64,000 bases of DNA from Ciona intestinalis (GCF_000224145.3 NW_004190386.2:1-64000), one strand, 5' to 3'. Counted from the first letter of the stretch, positions 12,901 to 27,900 are shown. The notes: generated by a model from the sequence alone, not told the origin. A program made the numbers and translations.

Positions 12901-15900
12901 TGTATAGAAGAATCAGTTTGAAAATGAATGCTCAAATAGTTGCCGCGTGAGTATACGGTTGTAGTGTTACTTACTGTACCACTAAATCGGCCAAGAGTTA
13001 GAGAACTGTTGTTACTTTCATTGCGTGATCGTGCCTGAAAAAATATGGTTTGTATTATTTTGTGTGGGGTTTTCACACCTCATGCTCGCTGTCGAGTTAT
13101 AGGAGTAAACACACTCCTTGTGTTTATTGTTGAGTTATAACATGGGTGTCTTCTTATACACCAGACACACATGGTGTATTCATACACCTCATGTTCACTG
13201 TTGAGTTATAACATGGGTGTCTTCTTATACACCAGACACACATGGTGTATTCATACACCTCATGCTCACTGTTGAGTTATAACATGGATGTCTTCTTATA
13301 CACCAGACACACATGATGTATTCATACACCTCATGCTTGCTGTCAAGTTATACCACAAAAATCCCAAACCCACTAATAATACGTTCACACACTTCATGCT
13401 CACTGTCAAACAACATATTTTATTTTATTCTACTTAAACTTACATCAAGAACATATAAAATATCGCAGCAAGATTCCGTTACAAAATCTACAAAATCAAG
13501 TCGAACGATTTTTCCAACGGGAGCGTCGACCGTCCACCAGCAGTTTAGGTTTGAGTTGTAGTTATTAGGGAAAGTTGGGAGTTGTATATATTCCTCTGTC
13601 AAGCCCACGACGGCAAGATAGCCATGGTGGGGCCCGCAGCGTTCATTTGGCGCTAAAAAAATTTTGATTAGTAAAAAAATGAAGTTTCAATTTTTGTTAC
13701 TTTTTGGGGGGGAATTAGTAATTTTTTATTTTTTAGTACTTTCTTGTGTGGGGAGGTAATGATAGATAACATGGGAGTTTTGTTTCATACACCTTGTGCC
13801 CGCTTACGAGTTACCACGTATGTAACTTTGCGGGTGATTGTTTTGTTGTATCCATGACAACTTGGACAACCCATTAGTGACCACTGGGTTGGAGAAATTG
13901 TCGTTGAGTGTCTTGCCCAAGGACACATACACCCACAATGGTAGCAGCGACGAGCCTTGAACCCATAACCTCTAGGTTACAGGCAGGCGCAACCAATTGT
14001 GCAACGGAGCCGGTCTCATTTAATTTTCGGTAAATTTTTACCTGTAGTAGAGGATACAGTAGTAGGTAGTTCAGTGCTTGAAGGGGGTACATCACTGGCA
14101 CCTAAAATTTTAAAAAAGGAAAATTATAAAAAATAGTATGCATATATATATAGTAGGGTGGGGTAAGATGGTCCATATTTTTTTTGTCCCATTTGGTAAT
14201 AAACGAAGAATATTTACAGAATTATATAACCGTATCCTCAAGACTCTAAAAAGGCGTGTTAATTGTTTAAAACTTTTAGGAAATACGAGATATTATTTAG
14301 GTGGTACATAAAAACTAATATATAGTAGAGTGGGGAAAGATGGGACACCTTCTTATTCTATTTTAATGTCCCATTTGGTAGTAAACAAATAACATTCAAA
14401 GAATTACAAAACCTTGGACCATTGTTAATTGTTTAAAACACGTTAAGGATATTTGGATATTGCGAGCTAAAGGTGTCCCGTATTCCCCCATCTACTTTAT
14501 AATAAATACAAAAAAAAATTACTTACCAATCGCAGTATATTTAATTCGAAATCCTCTTTTCCCAACAGAAGTATCCGTATGGAACTTTATGCTTACAAAT
14601 TCAGATTGGGAATAAATGACTGTACCATTAGAGTCGCCACTATAATAACCCATGAGCAGGGTCCTGTTATCTGTTTGTCCTTCCGAATTGTATATCTGAA
14701 AAATGAGAGTGTTAGGGGGTACCTCATGCTCACTGTCGAGTTTTAAGAGTATTCATACACCTCATGCTCACTGTCGAGTTATAACATGGATGTCTTCTTA
14801 CACACCATACACACATGGTGTATTGATACACCTCATGCTCACTGTCGAGTTATAACATGGTGTCTTCTTATACACCAGACACACATGGTGTATTCATACA
14901 CCTCATGCTCCTGGTCAATTTATAACAGAGTTATTTACAGAAAATGTTACAACAAAACTTACATAAAGAAAATCGCAGCAAGATTCTAACGAAAAATCGA
15001 CAAAATCTAATCTGACTCTTTTTCCTACAGTAGCAGTAATAGTCCACCAGCAATTTAAGTTTGGATCGTAGTCGTTAGGGTAGCTTGGGAGTTGTAAATA
15101 CCCGTCAGCGTCAACGGCATGCAAATAGTTTTCGCTGCCACATGGATTTGGTAGTTCTGTAAAAAAAGTTTAGGAAAATAATTTTATATAAAATACACAT
15201 TTTTTATACAGAAACAAAAACACAATTTTTAGTTTGAAATTTTTAAAAGATTTTATTAATTTTTTTTTTTTGATTTTTTATGCACAAATGCATAATCACG
15301 CCAACAACTAAGAGAGCTTCAAGCATCCAAAAGTTATGAATAAATAAATGAATGAACGCAAATTATTTATTCTTGCGTGGCTGGAAAGCGACAGTCGTTA
15401 TAACACAGGTGTTTTTTTCATACACCTCGTTCCTGCTTACAAGTTACCATGTATGTAACTTTGTGGGTGATTGTTTTTTGGATCATTTATGTAATACTGA
15501 CAAATTAAACAACCCAATAGTGACCACTAGGTTAAAACAATTGCCGTTAAGAGTCTTGCCCAAAGACACAGACGCCTACAATGGTAGCAGCGACAAACCT
15601 TGAACCCATTACCTCTGGGTTAAAGACATTTGCCCTAACCAACTGTGCCACTGCGTAAATAATGAACGACTATTAAACATACCTGGCGCCGTTGTTGTTA
15701 CTGGTACTTCATTTTCCACTGAAAAATATATAAGGTTTAGAGGTCGACCGATATATCGGTTTACCGATATTATCGGCCGATATTTACGTTCCACCGATAA
15801 TCGGTATCGGTAAAAAAGCGCCGATATTTCACCGATATATTAATAGTTCGTGCGAAGCGACGTGCGTCCTACTTGACCTTTACGTGTGTTCGTAGTTTAA

Positions 15901-18900
15901 CGTCCACGTGCCTCGTACTTTAGCCTTCACGTGCGTGCTAGTTTAACGTCCACGTGCGTCATAGTTTGACCTTTACGTGCGTCGTATTTATGCGTGGTAG
16001 TTTGACCTTTACGTGCGTCGTAGTTTGACCTTTACGTGCGTCGTAGTTTGACCTTTACGTGCGTCGTAGTTTGACCTTTACGTGCGTCGTAGTTTGACCT
16101 TTACGTGCGTCGTAGTTTGACCTTTACGTGCGTCGTAGTTTGACGTAGTTTGACCTTTACGTGCGTTGGAGTTTGACCTTTACGTGCGTCGTAGTTTTGA
16201 CCTTTACGTGCGTCGTAGTTTGACCTTTACGTGCGTCGTAGTTTAACGTCCACGTGTGTCATAGTTTAACGTCCACGTGCGTCGTAGTTTAGCGTTCATG
16301 TGCGTCCTAGTTTCGTACAAAAGCAAAACTTCCTAAGAACATNNNNNNNNNNNNNNNNNNNNNNNNNNNNNNNNNNNNNNNNNNNNNNNNNNAAATATCG
16401 GTATCGGTATCGGTGGAAAAAAGTGATATCGGTCGGTCTCTAATAAGGTTATTTAATAATTATTCTGTATTCATGCACCTCATGCTCGCTGTCGAGTTAT
16501 AACATGAGTGTCTTCTTATACACCAGACACACATGGTGTATACATACACCTCATGCTCACTGTCAAGTTATAACATGGGTGTTTTCTTATACACCAGACA
16601 CACATGGTGTATTCATACACCTCATGCTCACTGTCAAGTTATAACATGGGTGTTTTCTTATACACCAGACACACATGGTGTATTCATACACCTCATGCTC
16701 ACTGTCAAGTTATAACATGGGTGTTTTCTTATACACCAGACACACATGGTGTATTCATACACCTCATGCTCACTGTCAAGTTATAACATGGGTGTTTTCT
16801 TATACACCAGACACACATGGTGTATTCATACACCTCATGCTCACTGTTGAGTTACAACATGAGTGTCTTCCTATACATCAAACACACATGGTGTATTCAT
16901 ACACCTCATGCTCACTGCCAAATTAAATACACAACTTAAAAAAAAAAAGATTAAAAATACTTACGAACTGCAGTGAAACTTATTCTAAAGCCCTGTCTTC
17001 TTAAAGAGCGATCGCTAGTAAATCTCATGCCCAAAACCTCAGTACTGGAGTATATAACTGTGCCAGTTAGAGCGCCTTTGTATGTCCCAAGCTCCATTTG
17101 AGAGTCATATGTTTCATTAATAGAATTGTACAGCTAGAAAAAAGGTATAGGCTATTTCATGTAATGTCTTAACAAGTCAGTTATTTCATGTAATATCTAA
17201 ACAAGTCAGTTATTTCATGTAATGACTAAACAAGTCAGTTATTTCATGTAATGCCTAAACAAGTCAGTTATTTCATGTAATGCCTAAACAAGTCAGTTAT
17301 TTCATGTAATGCCTAAACAAGTCAGTATTTCATGTAATGTCTAAACAAGTCAGTTATTTCATGTAATGTCTAAACAAGTCAGTTATTTCATGTAATGTCC
17401 AAACAAGTCAGTTATATCCAAAAACCTAAACAAACTGGTCAAATGATGCCTAAAAAACTATCAAAAAATATAATAACCAAACAAAACTACTTACGACAAT
17501 TCTGTCGCAGCAAAATTCGGTGACAAAAGTCGTAAAATTCAGTTTCACTCTGTAACCAGATGGGGCAGAAAAAGCATACCAACAGTTTGCATGGTTGGGG
17601 TAATTGCTGGGGTAATTTGGGGACTGTACGTATTCTGTGAGACCAACTAACGCTATTACGTGCTGGCTCAGGCAACCCTCAGGACCAACTGTAAAAAATA
17701 AATGTAAATATCAACCAAAACGTTACATACGTGGTGACTAGTAAGTGGGCACAAGGTGTGTGAAACAGAACACCCGTGTTATAACGACTTCATTCCCCCG
17801 CCATGCGAGAATAAATAAGTTGCATTCGTCTAACGCGGTGGATTAATGGTTAGCCTGTCTCTAACCTAGAGGTTATGAGCTCAAGTCTTGACGTTGCTAC
17901 CATTGTGGGCGTATGTATCCTTGGACACACATGGTGTATTCATAAACCTCATGCTTGCTGTCGAGTTATAACATGGGTGTCTTCTTATACACCAGACACA
18001 CATGGTGTATTCGTACACCTCATGCTCACTGTTGAGTTATAACATGGGTGTCTTCTTAAACACCAGACACACATGGTGTATTCATACACCTCATGCTTAC
18101 TGTCAAGTTATAACATGGGTGTTTTTTTATACACCAGACACACATGGTGTATTCATACACCTCATGCTCACTGTCAAGTTATAACATAAGTGTCTTCTTA
18201 TACACCTCATGCTTGCTGTCGAGTTATAACATGGGTGTCTTTTTATACACCAGACACACATGGTGTATTCATACACCTCATGCTCACTGTTCAGTTATAA
18301 AATAGGTCAAATATTACACTTACATTCTGTAGTAGTTGTTGGGGCAGGCGTTGTAGTAACTGGAGGGACATCAGCTGTAAATAAATTATAAAATTACCAA
18401 AAACAACATATTTTATAAAAGTGGTAAATAGAATCCTTGGGCAAGACACTTAACAGCAATTGCTCCAACCCAGTGGTCACTAATGGGTTGTCCAAATTAT
18501 CAACCATACATAAAAAATCGCAAAACCATCACCCACAAAGTAACATATGTGGTAACTCATAGGTGGGCACAAGGCGTATGAAACAGAACACCTGTGTTAT
18601 AATGACTGTCGTTTTTCCGGCCATGTAAGGATAAAGAAAGTATTTGTTTAATGAAACTTATTTATCCTTGCATAGTTTAAATGAATGAATGTAACTTGTT
18701 TATTCTTGTGTGGCAGGAAAACAACAGTTGTTATAACACTGGTGTTCTGTTTCATACACTTCGTACTCGCTAACGAGTTATCACATGTGTAATTTTACCG
18801 TAAACTAAATGAAACTTATTTATCCTCGAATGGCAGGGTAACTTACGAATTATATTAATGGCGTTCTGTTTCATACACCACGTACCCGTTTATCAGTTAC

Positions 18901-21900
18901 CAAATATGTAATTTTTTGAGTAACATTTTGCTTTGTTTAATTGTAACACAGATTTTTTGTTCCATACACCTCGTGCCCGTTTACAAGTTACCAAATTTGA
19001 AATATGTCATTTTTCGGGTAATATTTTGTTTGTTTTTTGTAACACGGATATTCTGTTTTATAAACCTCATGCTTGCTTTTAAGTTACGAATGAATAATTG
19101 TAACTTATTTATCTTTGCATGGTAGGGGTAATGATAATTGTTATAACACGGGTGTTCTGTTTTATACACCTGGTGCTCGCTTATCAGTTACAATGACATA
19201 TATACTTATTACTTACCAACTGCAGTGTATTGAAACTGTATTGGGGAATTTGCAACGGAAGCATCGCTAGCAAAATATAAGCCCAAGTAATTTTCAATAG
19301 AATATATAAATTCGCCTTTACGGTTGCCACTGTATTCCCCGAGCAGTAATGTTGAAACGTTTGTTCTTACAGCAGAATCATAAACCTAAAAAAATACATA
19401 ATTTTAATATATATATATGTATAGTTGGAAGTAGAGAGGGGTAAGACGGGACACCTTTAGCACATAATACCCAAATATTCTGATCGAGTTTTAAACAATT
19501 AACAACGGTCTATGGGAGTCGTGAGGATACGGTTTTATAATTCTTTGAATGTTCTTTGTTTACTACCAAATGGGACGAGAAAATAGAATAAAAATGTTTC
19601 CCATCTTCCCCTAACCTACTATATAAAAATGTTTTAAAATTTAAAAAAATCATTTTAATTTTAAAAAGTGTTTTTTTTAATTGTGTAAAATTTTGTAGTT
19701 TTTTTGGGGTTAAATTTAAAATAAATTATATATATTAAAATGAATAAATGTAACTTATTTCTTTGTATCCACAAAGTGAGCATCGACCAGCCTTGAACCC
19801 ATTACCTCTGGGTTACAAGCAGGCACGTTAACCACTTAACCACATAGCCAGAATGTGTTTTATAATACTATAGTTCCAAAAAAATAGTTAAAATACCTAA
19901 TTGCAAATTTTAATACCTTTAATTTATCGCAGCAAGGTTCAGTGATAAAATCCACCAATTGTACTTTAATTTTTAATCCTTGTGGAGCTGTAATGAACCA
20001 CCAACACTGGAGGTTGTGTAGGTAATTCTCAGGGTGATTGGGCAATTGAAATGTTTTTGTTTCGCCAGGCACAGCAGAGAGATCACTCATGCCACAGTTC
20101 AGGTTTTCTGTTGGGATAAAATGATTAAAGGTAACTTATTTGTCCTCGCGTTGCGGGGTAATTTGGGCGTTATAACATAAGTGTTCTGTTTCATACACCT
20201 AAGTATAATTGTAACTTATTTATCTTTGCATGGTGGGGTAATGATAGTTGTTATAACATGGGTGTTCTGTTTCATACACCTAGTGCCCGCTTAAAAGTGA
20301 CAATGTATGTAACTTTGTGGGTGAATTTTATTTATTTTTTGGCTGACAATTTTGACAACCCATTAGTGACCACTGGGTTGGAGAAATTGCCGTTAAGTGT
20401 CTTGCCCAAGGACACATATGCCCACAATGGTAGCAGCGACAAGCCTTGAACCCATTACCTCTGGGTTACAGGCAGGCTTGCTAACTATTAGCTATTGCAC
20501 TGGAAAAATTCTTTATTCTAAATTTATTCTAAAAATTCTAAAAAGACAAAATTTTATTCTAAAATGTGATGATTACCTGGCTGTTCTCCACTGCCACCTG
20601 AAAATAAAAGAAGTTTTTTATTAAAAAATAAATGTAACTTGTTTATAATAGTGGCTGCTGGCTGGAAAACAACAGTCGTTATAACACCGGTGTTTTGTTT
20701 CATACACCTCATGCCCGCGTACGAGTTACCACGTATGTAACTTTGTAGGTGATTATTTTTTTGTATTTATGGCTGATAATTTGGACAACCCATTAGTGAC
20801 CACTGGGTTGAAGCAAAATTTTACCCAATTAAATACACTATATAAGCAGTGACAGAAGCAAAACTAATAATACAATTAGTTTGTTCATACCTTCTGTCGT
20901 GGGAGCTGTAGTCACTGTAAATAAAAATAGTTTTTTTTTTTTTAAAAGATACATACTGTTTAAAGTTTTTTATGAAACTGGGAATCAATAATTAAAGTAC
21001 TAAAAACACCAAGTAAAAACACATACGCCTACAATGGTAGCAGCGCCGAGCCTTGAACCCATAATCTCTGGGTTAGAGGCAGGCGCACTAACCATTATGC
21101 TACAACGTCAGAAAAATACTCCAACAATGGTAGCAGCGCCGAGCCTTGGACCCATAATCTCTGGGTTAGAGGCAGGCGCACTAACCATTATGCTACAACG
21201 TCAGAAAAATACTCCAACAATGGTAGCAGCGCTGAGTCTTGAACCCAAAAACCTATGGTTACAAAGCAATTTCACTCACTTGTAGATTCTATAGTTGAAT
21301 CTGGCACTAAAAAAACAAGTTTAATTATTCATTTTAACATTAATAAATGAATGCAATGAATGTAACTTATTTATCCTTGCGTGGCCGGAAAACGACAGTC
21401 AGTATAACACAGGTGTTCTGTTTCATACACCTCATGCCCGCTTATGAGTTACCAGGTATGTAACTTTGTCGGTGATTGTTTTTGTTTGCATTTTATTGTA
21501 TTTAAGTGTCTTGCCTAAAGACAAATACACCCACAATGGTAGCAGCGCCGAGCCTTGAACCCATCACCTCTGGGTTAGAGTCAGACTTAGCAACTACTGT
21601 GCCATGGCAATAAAACTACTAGGATAGTAGAGTGGGGAAAGATGGGACACCTTTTACTCTATTTTCTTGTCCATTTTGTAGTAAACAAAGGACAATCAAA
21701 AAATTATAAACCGTATCCTCACGACTCCTATAGACCGTTGTTAATTGTTTAAAACATGAACAGGATATTTAGATATTACGTGCTAAAGTGTCCTGTCTTT
21801 CCCCACCCTACTATATAACATAGGTTAAAATATAGTTAAACAAATATACATACCTCTGACAATATTTGCAGTAAAACCTTTATATTCAACACTACCATCA

Positions 21901-24900
21901 CTTGTGAAAGTAATTCTTAAACTTGTATTGGTAGTACGATAAGCATCACTTGGAAAGGTGCCAAAAATTGTTTTGACTCTTTCTGTACCCTCGTACAACT
22001 GAACAAATTATGTAAGAATGAATGTTAACTTGAATATTCTTGCATGGCGAGGCAACGGCAGTCATTATAACATGGGTGTTCTGTTTTATATACCTCCTGC
22101 CTGCTTTCAAGTTATGAATTTATGAATGTAACTTGATTATCCTTGCACGGCGGGGTAACGACAGTCATTATAACACAGGTGTTCTGTTTTATACACGTCG
22201 TGCCTGCTTTAAAGTTATGAATTAATGAATGTAACTTGTTTATTCTTGCGTGGGGGGGTAACGACATTCATTATAACACAGGTGTTCTGTTTTATACACC
22301 TCGTAACTGCTTTAAAGTTATGAATGTAACTTATTTATCTTGGCAGCAGGCCAAAGAAAGTCTTTATAATGAGGGTGTTCTGTTTCATACACCTCGTGCC
22401 CTAACTTTTTGTATGAATATTTTTTTGAGAATTGTTTATGCTTATCCTCATGACTCCATAAGAGCGTTGTTAATTGTTAAAAACACAATCAGGAAATATG
22501 GGATATTATGTGCTAACAGTATCCATCTTACCCCACAGTACTATATATATATAAATATTATATATATATTTAAATTTCTAAGTATTTTATTTACCTTGAT
22601 CTGGTCACAGCATGATTCTGTTTGCGAATCGCCGAAATTTATTTGGATTTTGTATCCAGATTCTGTTTGTATGTTCCATTCACAGTCAATGTTGGGTGTA
22701 TATTGACTTGGGTAGTTGGGTGTTCTAATCCTTTGTATCACATCAGATGCTATAATGTTCTGACCGCAGCCTGAAATATAGGGTATTATTGAATGAATGA
22801 ATGAAACTTGTTTATTTTTGCGTGGCGGGGTAATGATGGTCGTTATAACACGGGTGTTCTGTTTCATACACCTCGTGCCTGCATTTTTGTTACTGCATGT
22901 GTAACTTTGTGGTGGGGGGTTTTTTTTGTGTGGCTGATAATTTGGACAACCCATTAGTGACCACTGGGTTGGAGCAATTGCCATTAAGTGTCTTGCCAAA
23001 AAACATCTACCCACAATGGTAGCAGCATCAAGCCTTGAACCTGTAACCTCTGGTCTAGAGACAAGTGCTCTAACCACTTTGTTACAGCATTTTTTACAAC
23101 ATACAAAACAACATGCGGAAAATTCAAAACTTAATTTAAAAAAATGCCCCAAAAAAAACCCCCTTTTACCTGGTTCAGCTGTTGTAGTAGTAGTTTCTGT
23201 AATTTAAAAATGCGTTTTAAAACAAAATCTCCCCCCCAAAAATTAAAATATTTATACTATATTTAACATGTTTTACTATAAAAATTTACTAAACTTATAA
23301 AAAGATTACAAATGAAATTAAAACAGTTTTTTTAAATAAGTAAAAATGTCTAAAATAGTGGCAGCATTAAGCTTTGAACCCGGTATCCTATAAAGCAAGT
23401 GCTTTAAACAGTGTTATAATGACTATATAGTAGGTTGAGAAAAGATAGAACACGCTTTTTTCTCTTTTCTCGTCCCATTTGGTAGTAAATAAAGAATATT
23501 TACAGAATTATATACCCATTCCCTCACTACTCTAAAAGAGCATTGTTAATTGTTTAAAACACGATCAGGAAATATGGGATTTAGGTGCTAACGGTATCCA
23601 TCTTACCCCACAGTATTAAATAGTAAACACAATGTATATTTACCTATAGTAGGGGGTGCTGTATATGGAACTGTAAAATAAAAAGTATTCCTGTTAGTGG
23701 TTTGAATGAATGAATGTAACTTACTTTATCCTTTCGTGGCAGGGTAATGATAGTTGTTATAACACAAGCGTTCTGTTTCATACACCTCGTGCTTGGTTAT
23801 AAGTTACCATGTATGTTAATTTGAGGGTGATTATTTTTTTAAGATTTTCCTTTATTTTATGTGTGGCTGGTAATTTGGAGAACCCATTAGTGACCACTTC
23901 GTTGGAGCCGAGCCTTAAGTTTTCGGACTATGAGTGTAACTTTATTTTTACAATGTCAGCCAAAACTTTACTATAAATCGAAAAATGTTACTATGCAAAA
24001 AAGCACATTAAATGCTTTAAAAAAGGTTAAAAATTGTCTTTTCATAGACACAGACGCCTACAATGGTAGCAGCAACAAGCCTTGAACCCATTACCTCTAG
24101 GTTAAAGTCAGGTACGCTGACTGCTGTGGCGTTAAATCTAATGTTATAAACTTATAATATACGTTAAAATATAGTTAAACAGATATACGTACCTCTGATA
24201 ATATTTGCAGTAAAACCTTTATACTGAACACTACCATCACTTGTGAAAGTAATTCTTAAACTTGTATTGGCAGTGAGATAAGTCTCAGATCCAAAAGTGT
24301 TTGAAAACTGGCCTACTTGTTCACTTCCTTCATACAACTAAAAAAGTAAAAATAAAAAGAATGAATGAACGTAATTTTTTATCCTTGCGTGACAGGGTAA
24401 CAACAGACGTTATAAAATGGGTGATCTGTTTCATACAGCTCGTGCCAGCTTATAAGTTACCACGTATGTAACTTTGTGGGTGACTATTTTTAGGGAAGTT
24501 TTTCATTCTTTTTTCTATGTGGCTGATAATTTAGACAACCCATTAGTGACCACTAGGTTGAAGCAATTGCCGTTAAGTGTCTTGCCCTAGGACACACATA
24601 CGCCCACAACGGTAGCCACATTAAGCCTTGAACCCATTACCTCTGGGTTAAAGCAGGAACGCTAAGCAACTGTGCTACGGCCTACGGCTGCGATAATTAG
24701 TTAGTACTTACTGTTAATTTATCACAGCAAGATTCTGTTTTCGAATCGCCAATGGTAAACTGAATTTGGTATCCTGTTTCTGTTTGTATATTCCATTCAC
24801 ATGCTAGATTAGGTGTGTATTCCAATGGGTAGTTAGGAGTACTAATTCTCTGTACTACATCGCTTGCAGTAATGTTTTGTTTGCAATCTAAACAATAATT

Positions 24901-27900
24901 AATAAATGTAACTTGCTTTATCCTTGGTGGCACGGAAATGACAGTCGTTAAAAAACGGGTGTTTTGTTTTCATACACCTTGTGCTAGCTTATAAGTTACC
25001 AAGTATGTAACTTTGTTGGTGATTTTTTTCCTGAATGGCTGATAATTTAAACAACCCATTAGTGACCACTGGGTTGGAGAAATTGCCGTTAAGTGTCTTG
25101 CCTAGGTACACATACGCCTACAATGGTAGCAGCGATAAGCCTTGAACCCCAAACCTCTGGGTTAGAAGCAGGCGCGCTGACCACTACGCCACGAAACAGG
25201 TCAAAATGCAAGTAAATAGGAAACGACATAAAATCCGTTTTATTATTTACCTTGTTCCGTAGAGCCTGGTATACCTGCAAAAATACAATATTAAAACGAT
25301 GAATATAACATATACATATACTTTAGCTCTGTTGTTACATTTATAGTTGTCAAACATAGGGAACTTCATTGATTAATGTGGTGAATGCAATATACTTTGG
25401 GTCTGTTTTTTTTTGTATGAACGCCTAACAGCAGGGTAAAATCTGGGGTCGGGTGACATTGTTAAAATACAGTTACACTCATAGTTGTCAAACATAGGGA
25501 ACCTCATTGATTAATGTGGTAAATGCAAAATGCTTTAGCTCTGTTTAAAAATTGTATAGACACCCAACAGCAGGGTAAAATCTGGGGTCACATTGTTAAA
25601 ATACAGTTACACTCATAGTTGTCAAACATAGGGAACCTCATTGATTAATGTGGTGAATACAATATACTTTGACTCTGCTTATTTGTATGAACACCTAAAT
25701 GCAGAGTAAAAATACTTACTTGTACCAAATCTAATCCAAAATCCTTGCTTTGTTACAGAACTGTCACTCGTAAAAGTCAAAACCATTTGGTTAGATTGAG
25801 ACCTTATGAACTCAGTTGTAGATATTGTAGTTCTGCCTGTACTTTGCCCACCCATGTACTAAAAATAAAGGAAAATTTTGGTCAAAAATAAAAGAATAAA
25901 TGACTGTAATTGGATTTATTTTTTTGGGGGTGAAAAAATGACAGATATTAACACAGGTGTTCTGGTTAGGGGTTTCAAGTCTGCAAAAATTTGGCTAGGG
26001 GTAAACTTTTCACCAGCACCAAAAATACAGAATGAAAAACAGCATACCGAAAGTGTATCGCAACACATTTCCAAATCGAATGTCATAACTTCTAGCAGGA
26101 CTACAAAACTCTCTGGGACAGTGATGGTCCATGAGCATGCAGCTTGGTTATTGTAGTTTTCAGGATAATTAGGCGACGTTATGTTTAAACCGGAGTCCGT
26201 AGCAGTAAGGTTATACACGTAGTTGCAATCGTCTAAAAAATAGAAAATATTTTTTTTTATTTTTAAATGAATGAATGTAAATTGTATATCCTCGCATAGC
26301 GGTTAACGACAGTCGTTATAACACGGGTGTTCTGTTTCATACAAATCGTGCCCATTTATGAGTTACCATGTATGTTACTTTATGAGTGATTATTTTGGGG
26401 GGGATTTTTTCACTTTAATATGTATGACTGATAATTTGGACAACCAATTAGTGACCACTGGGTTGGAGCAATTGACGTTAAGTTTCTTGCAAGCACATGT
26501 AAGCCTACAATGGTAGCAGCGACGAGCCTTGAACCTATTACCTCTGGGTTAGAGGCAGGTGCTCTAAGTAACTGTGTTGAGAGGCCAGACTACACCTATA
26601 TTCTATGTACTACAATAAGATATATGATACCAAATACCACTTTTTAAAAACAAAACGTAATAAAAAAATTCCACCTGCTGCTCCAGAACCTGTAAAAAAG
26701 ATTTATATATTTATTTTTTCTTTTTTGAAATACCAACATAATTTTATATTTATAAATAATTTTTATGCAAAAAACAAGGATAATTTTATATTTATAGGTA
26801 ATTTTTATACATATTTCTTAAAATACATGTCTGGTCCAACATTTATTTCTTAAAATACATATGTCTGGTCCAACATTACAGTGCAAATATATGACACACA
26901 TATTTCTTTATTTCAACTGTTGTAACTTATACTATACAGTTAATATATACAAAAAAAAACTAATATAGGCAACAATTTTATAGAAAAAAACTATTTTATC
27001 AAAAAAAAAATACTTCAGGCAATTATTTTATACAAAAAAAAAACTTATTTTATAAAAAAAAAAAAAACACTTTATAGAATTATTTATCTAGAAAATACGT
27101 TTTTAAGCAATTATTTTACAAAAAAATAACTAGTTTCTACAATTAGTTTATATCAAAAACTATTTATGAACAAAAAATTTGTACTAAAATCTACTTTATA
27201 TAACTAATTTATAAAAAAATATCCAAATTTCTTACCTTCGGTTGGAGGGGTCGGAGCAACAACTATAAAAATAAAAAAAAAAGTTTAGAAACGTATATTT
27301 TAAACATAATGTTACCATGTTTGAGTTATTAAAACAGGTATTCGTTTTTACCTTTAATTTTTGCGTACAGAATCGTTTTCTGTAGCGTGTTTTAACGGCT
27401 GTCATTTTAAACGTGTTTTGTATTAATATGTTTTTGTTAAAATTAATATTATTGTCCTATGTGACATTTTTATTAAGCTAATCACGGTGAAAATTTTAAA
27501 TATAAACACAACAAAAACGTTTTCAAAACGTTTTTTAAAAGTATTATGATTTGCGCGGGAAAGTTATTATATAAAATATATAGAAATAACGCATAATATT
27601 GAATAAAACAGGGGACAAAGTTAACGCTTTAATAAATGGACCAAATAAAACACACAAATTGTTATTGAAGGAAATTATATTGTATATAGTTGGGAAGAGT
27701 AAGATGGGAACTGCTGGCATATATAGTACAGAGCCATGGAAATACCGATTAGTCCAACCCATTGTTACGTAAAACACAAATTGAACGGCAATTTGGGTCC
27801 AAAATAACACAGTAGGTATAGGGAAAATGTATGTTTTTCGGTAAATTACAGAAAAACTTGGGCCTAAAAACAAATTTAAAGGTTGAAAAATGTAAAAAAC

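Noticed and set aside
22236..22706. A 156-codon plus-strand open frame
   Set aside because: It covers SINE and MITE fragments and the antisense of CUB 3 exon A.
22541..23152. A 203-codon minus-strand open frame
   Set aside because: Only 22595-22770 is a real CUB exon. The rest reads through the intron and a SINE.
25878..26156. A 92-codon plus-strand open frame
   Set aside because: Antisense of the CUB 1 A exon (26048-26232) plus intron.
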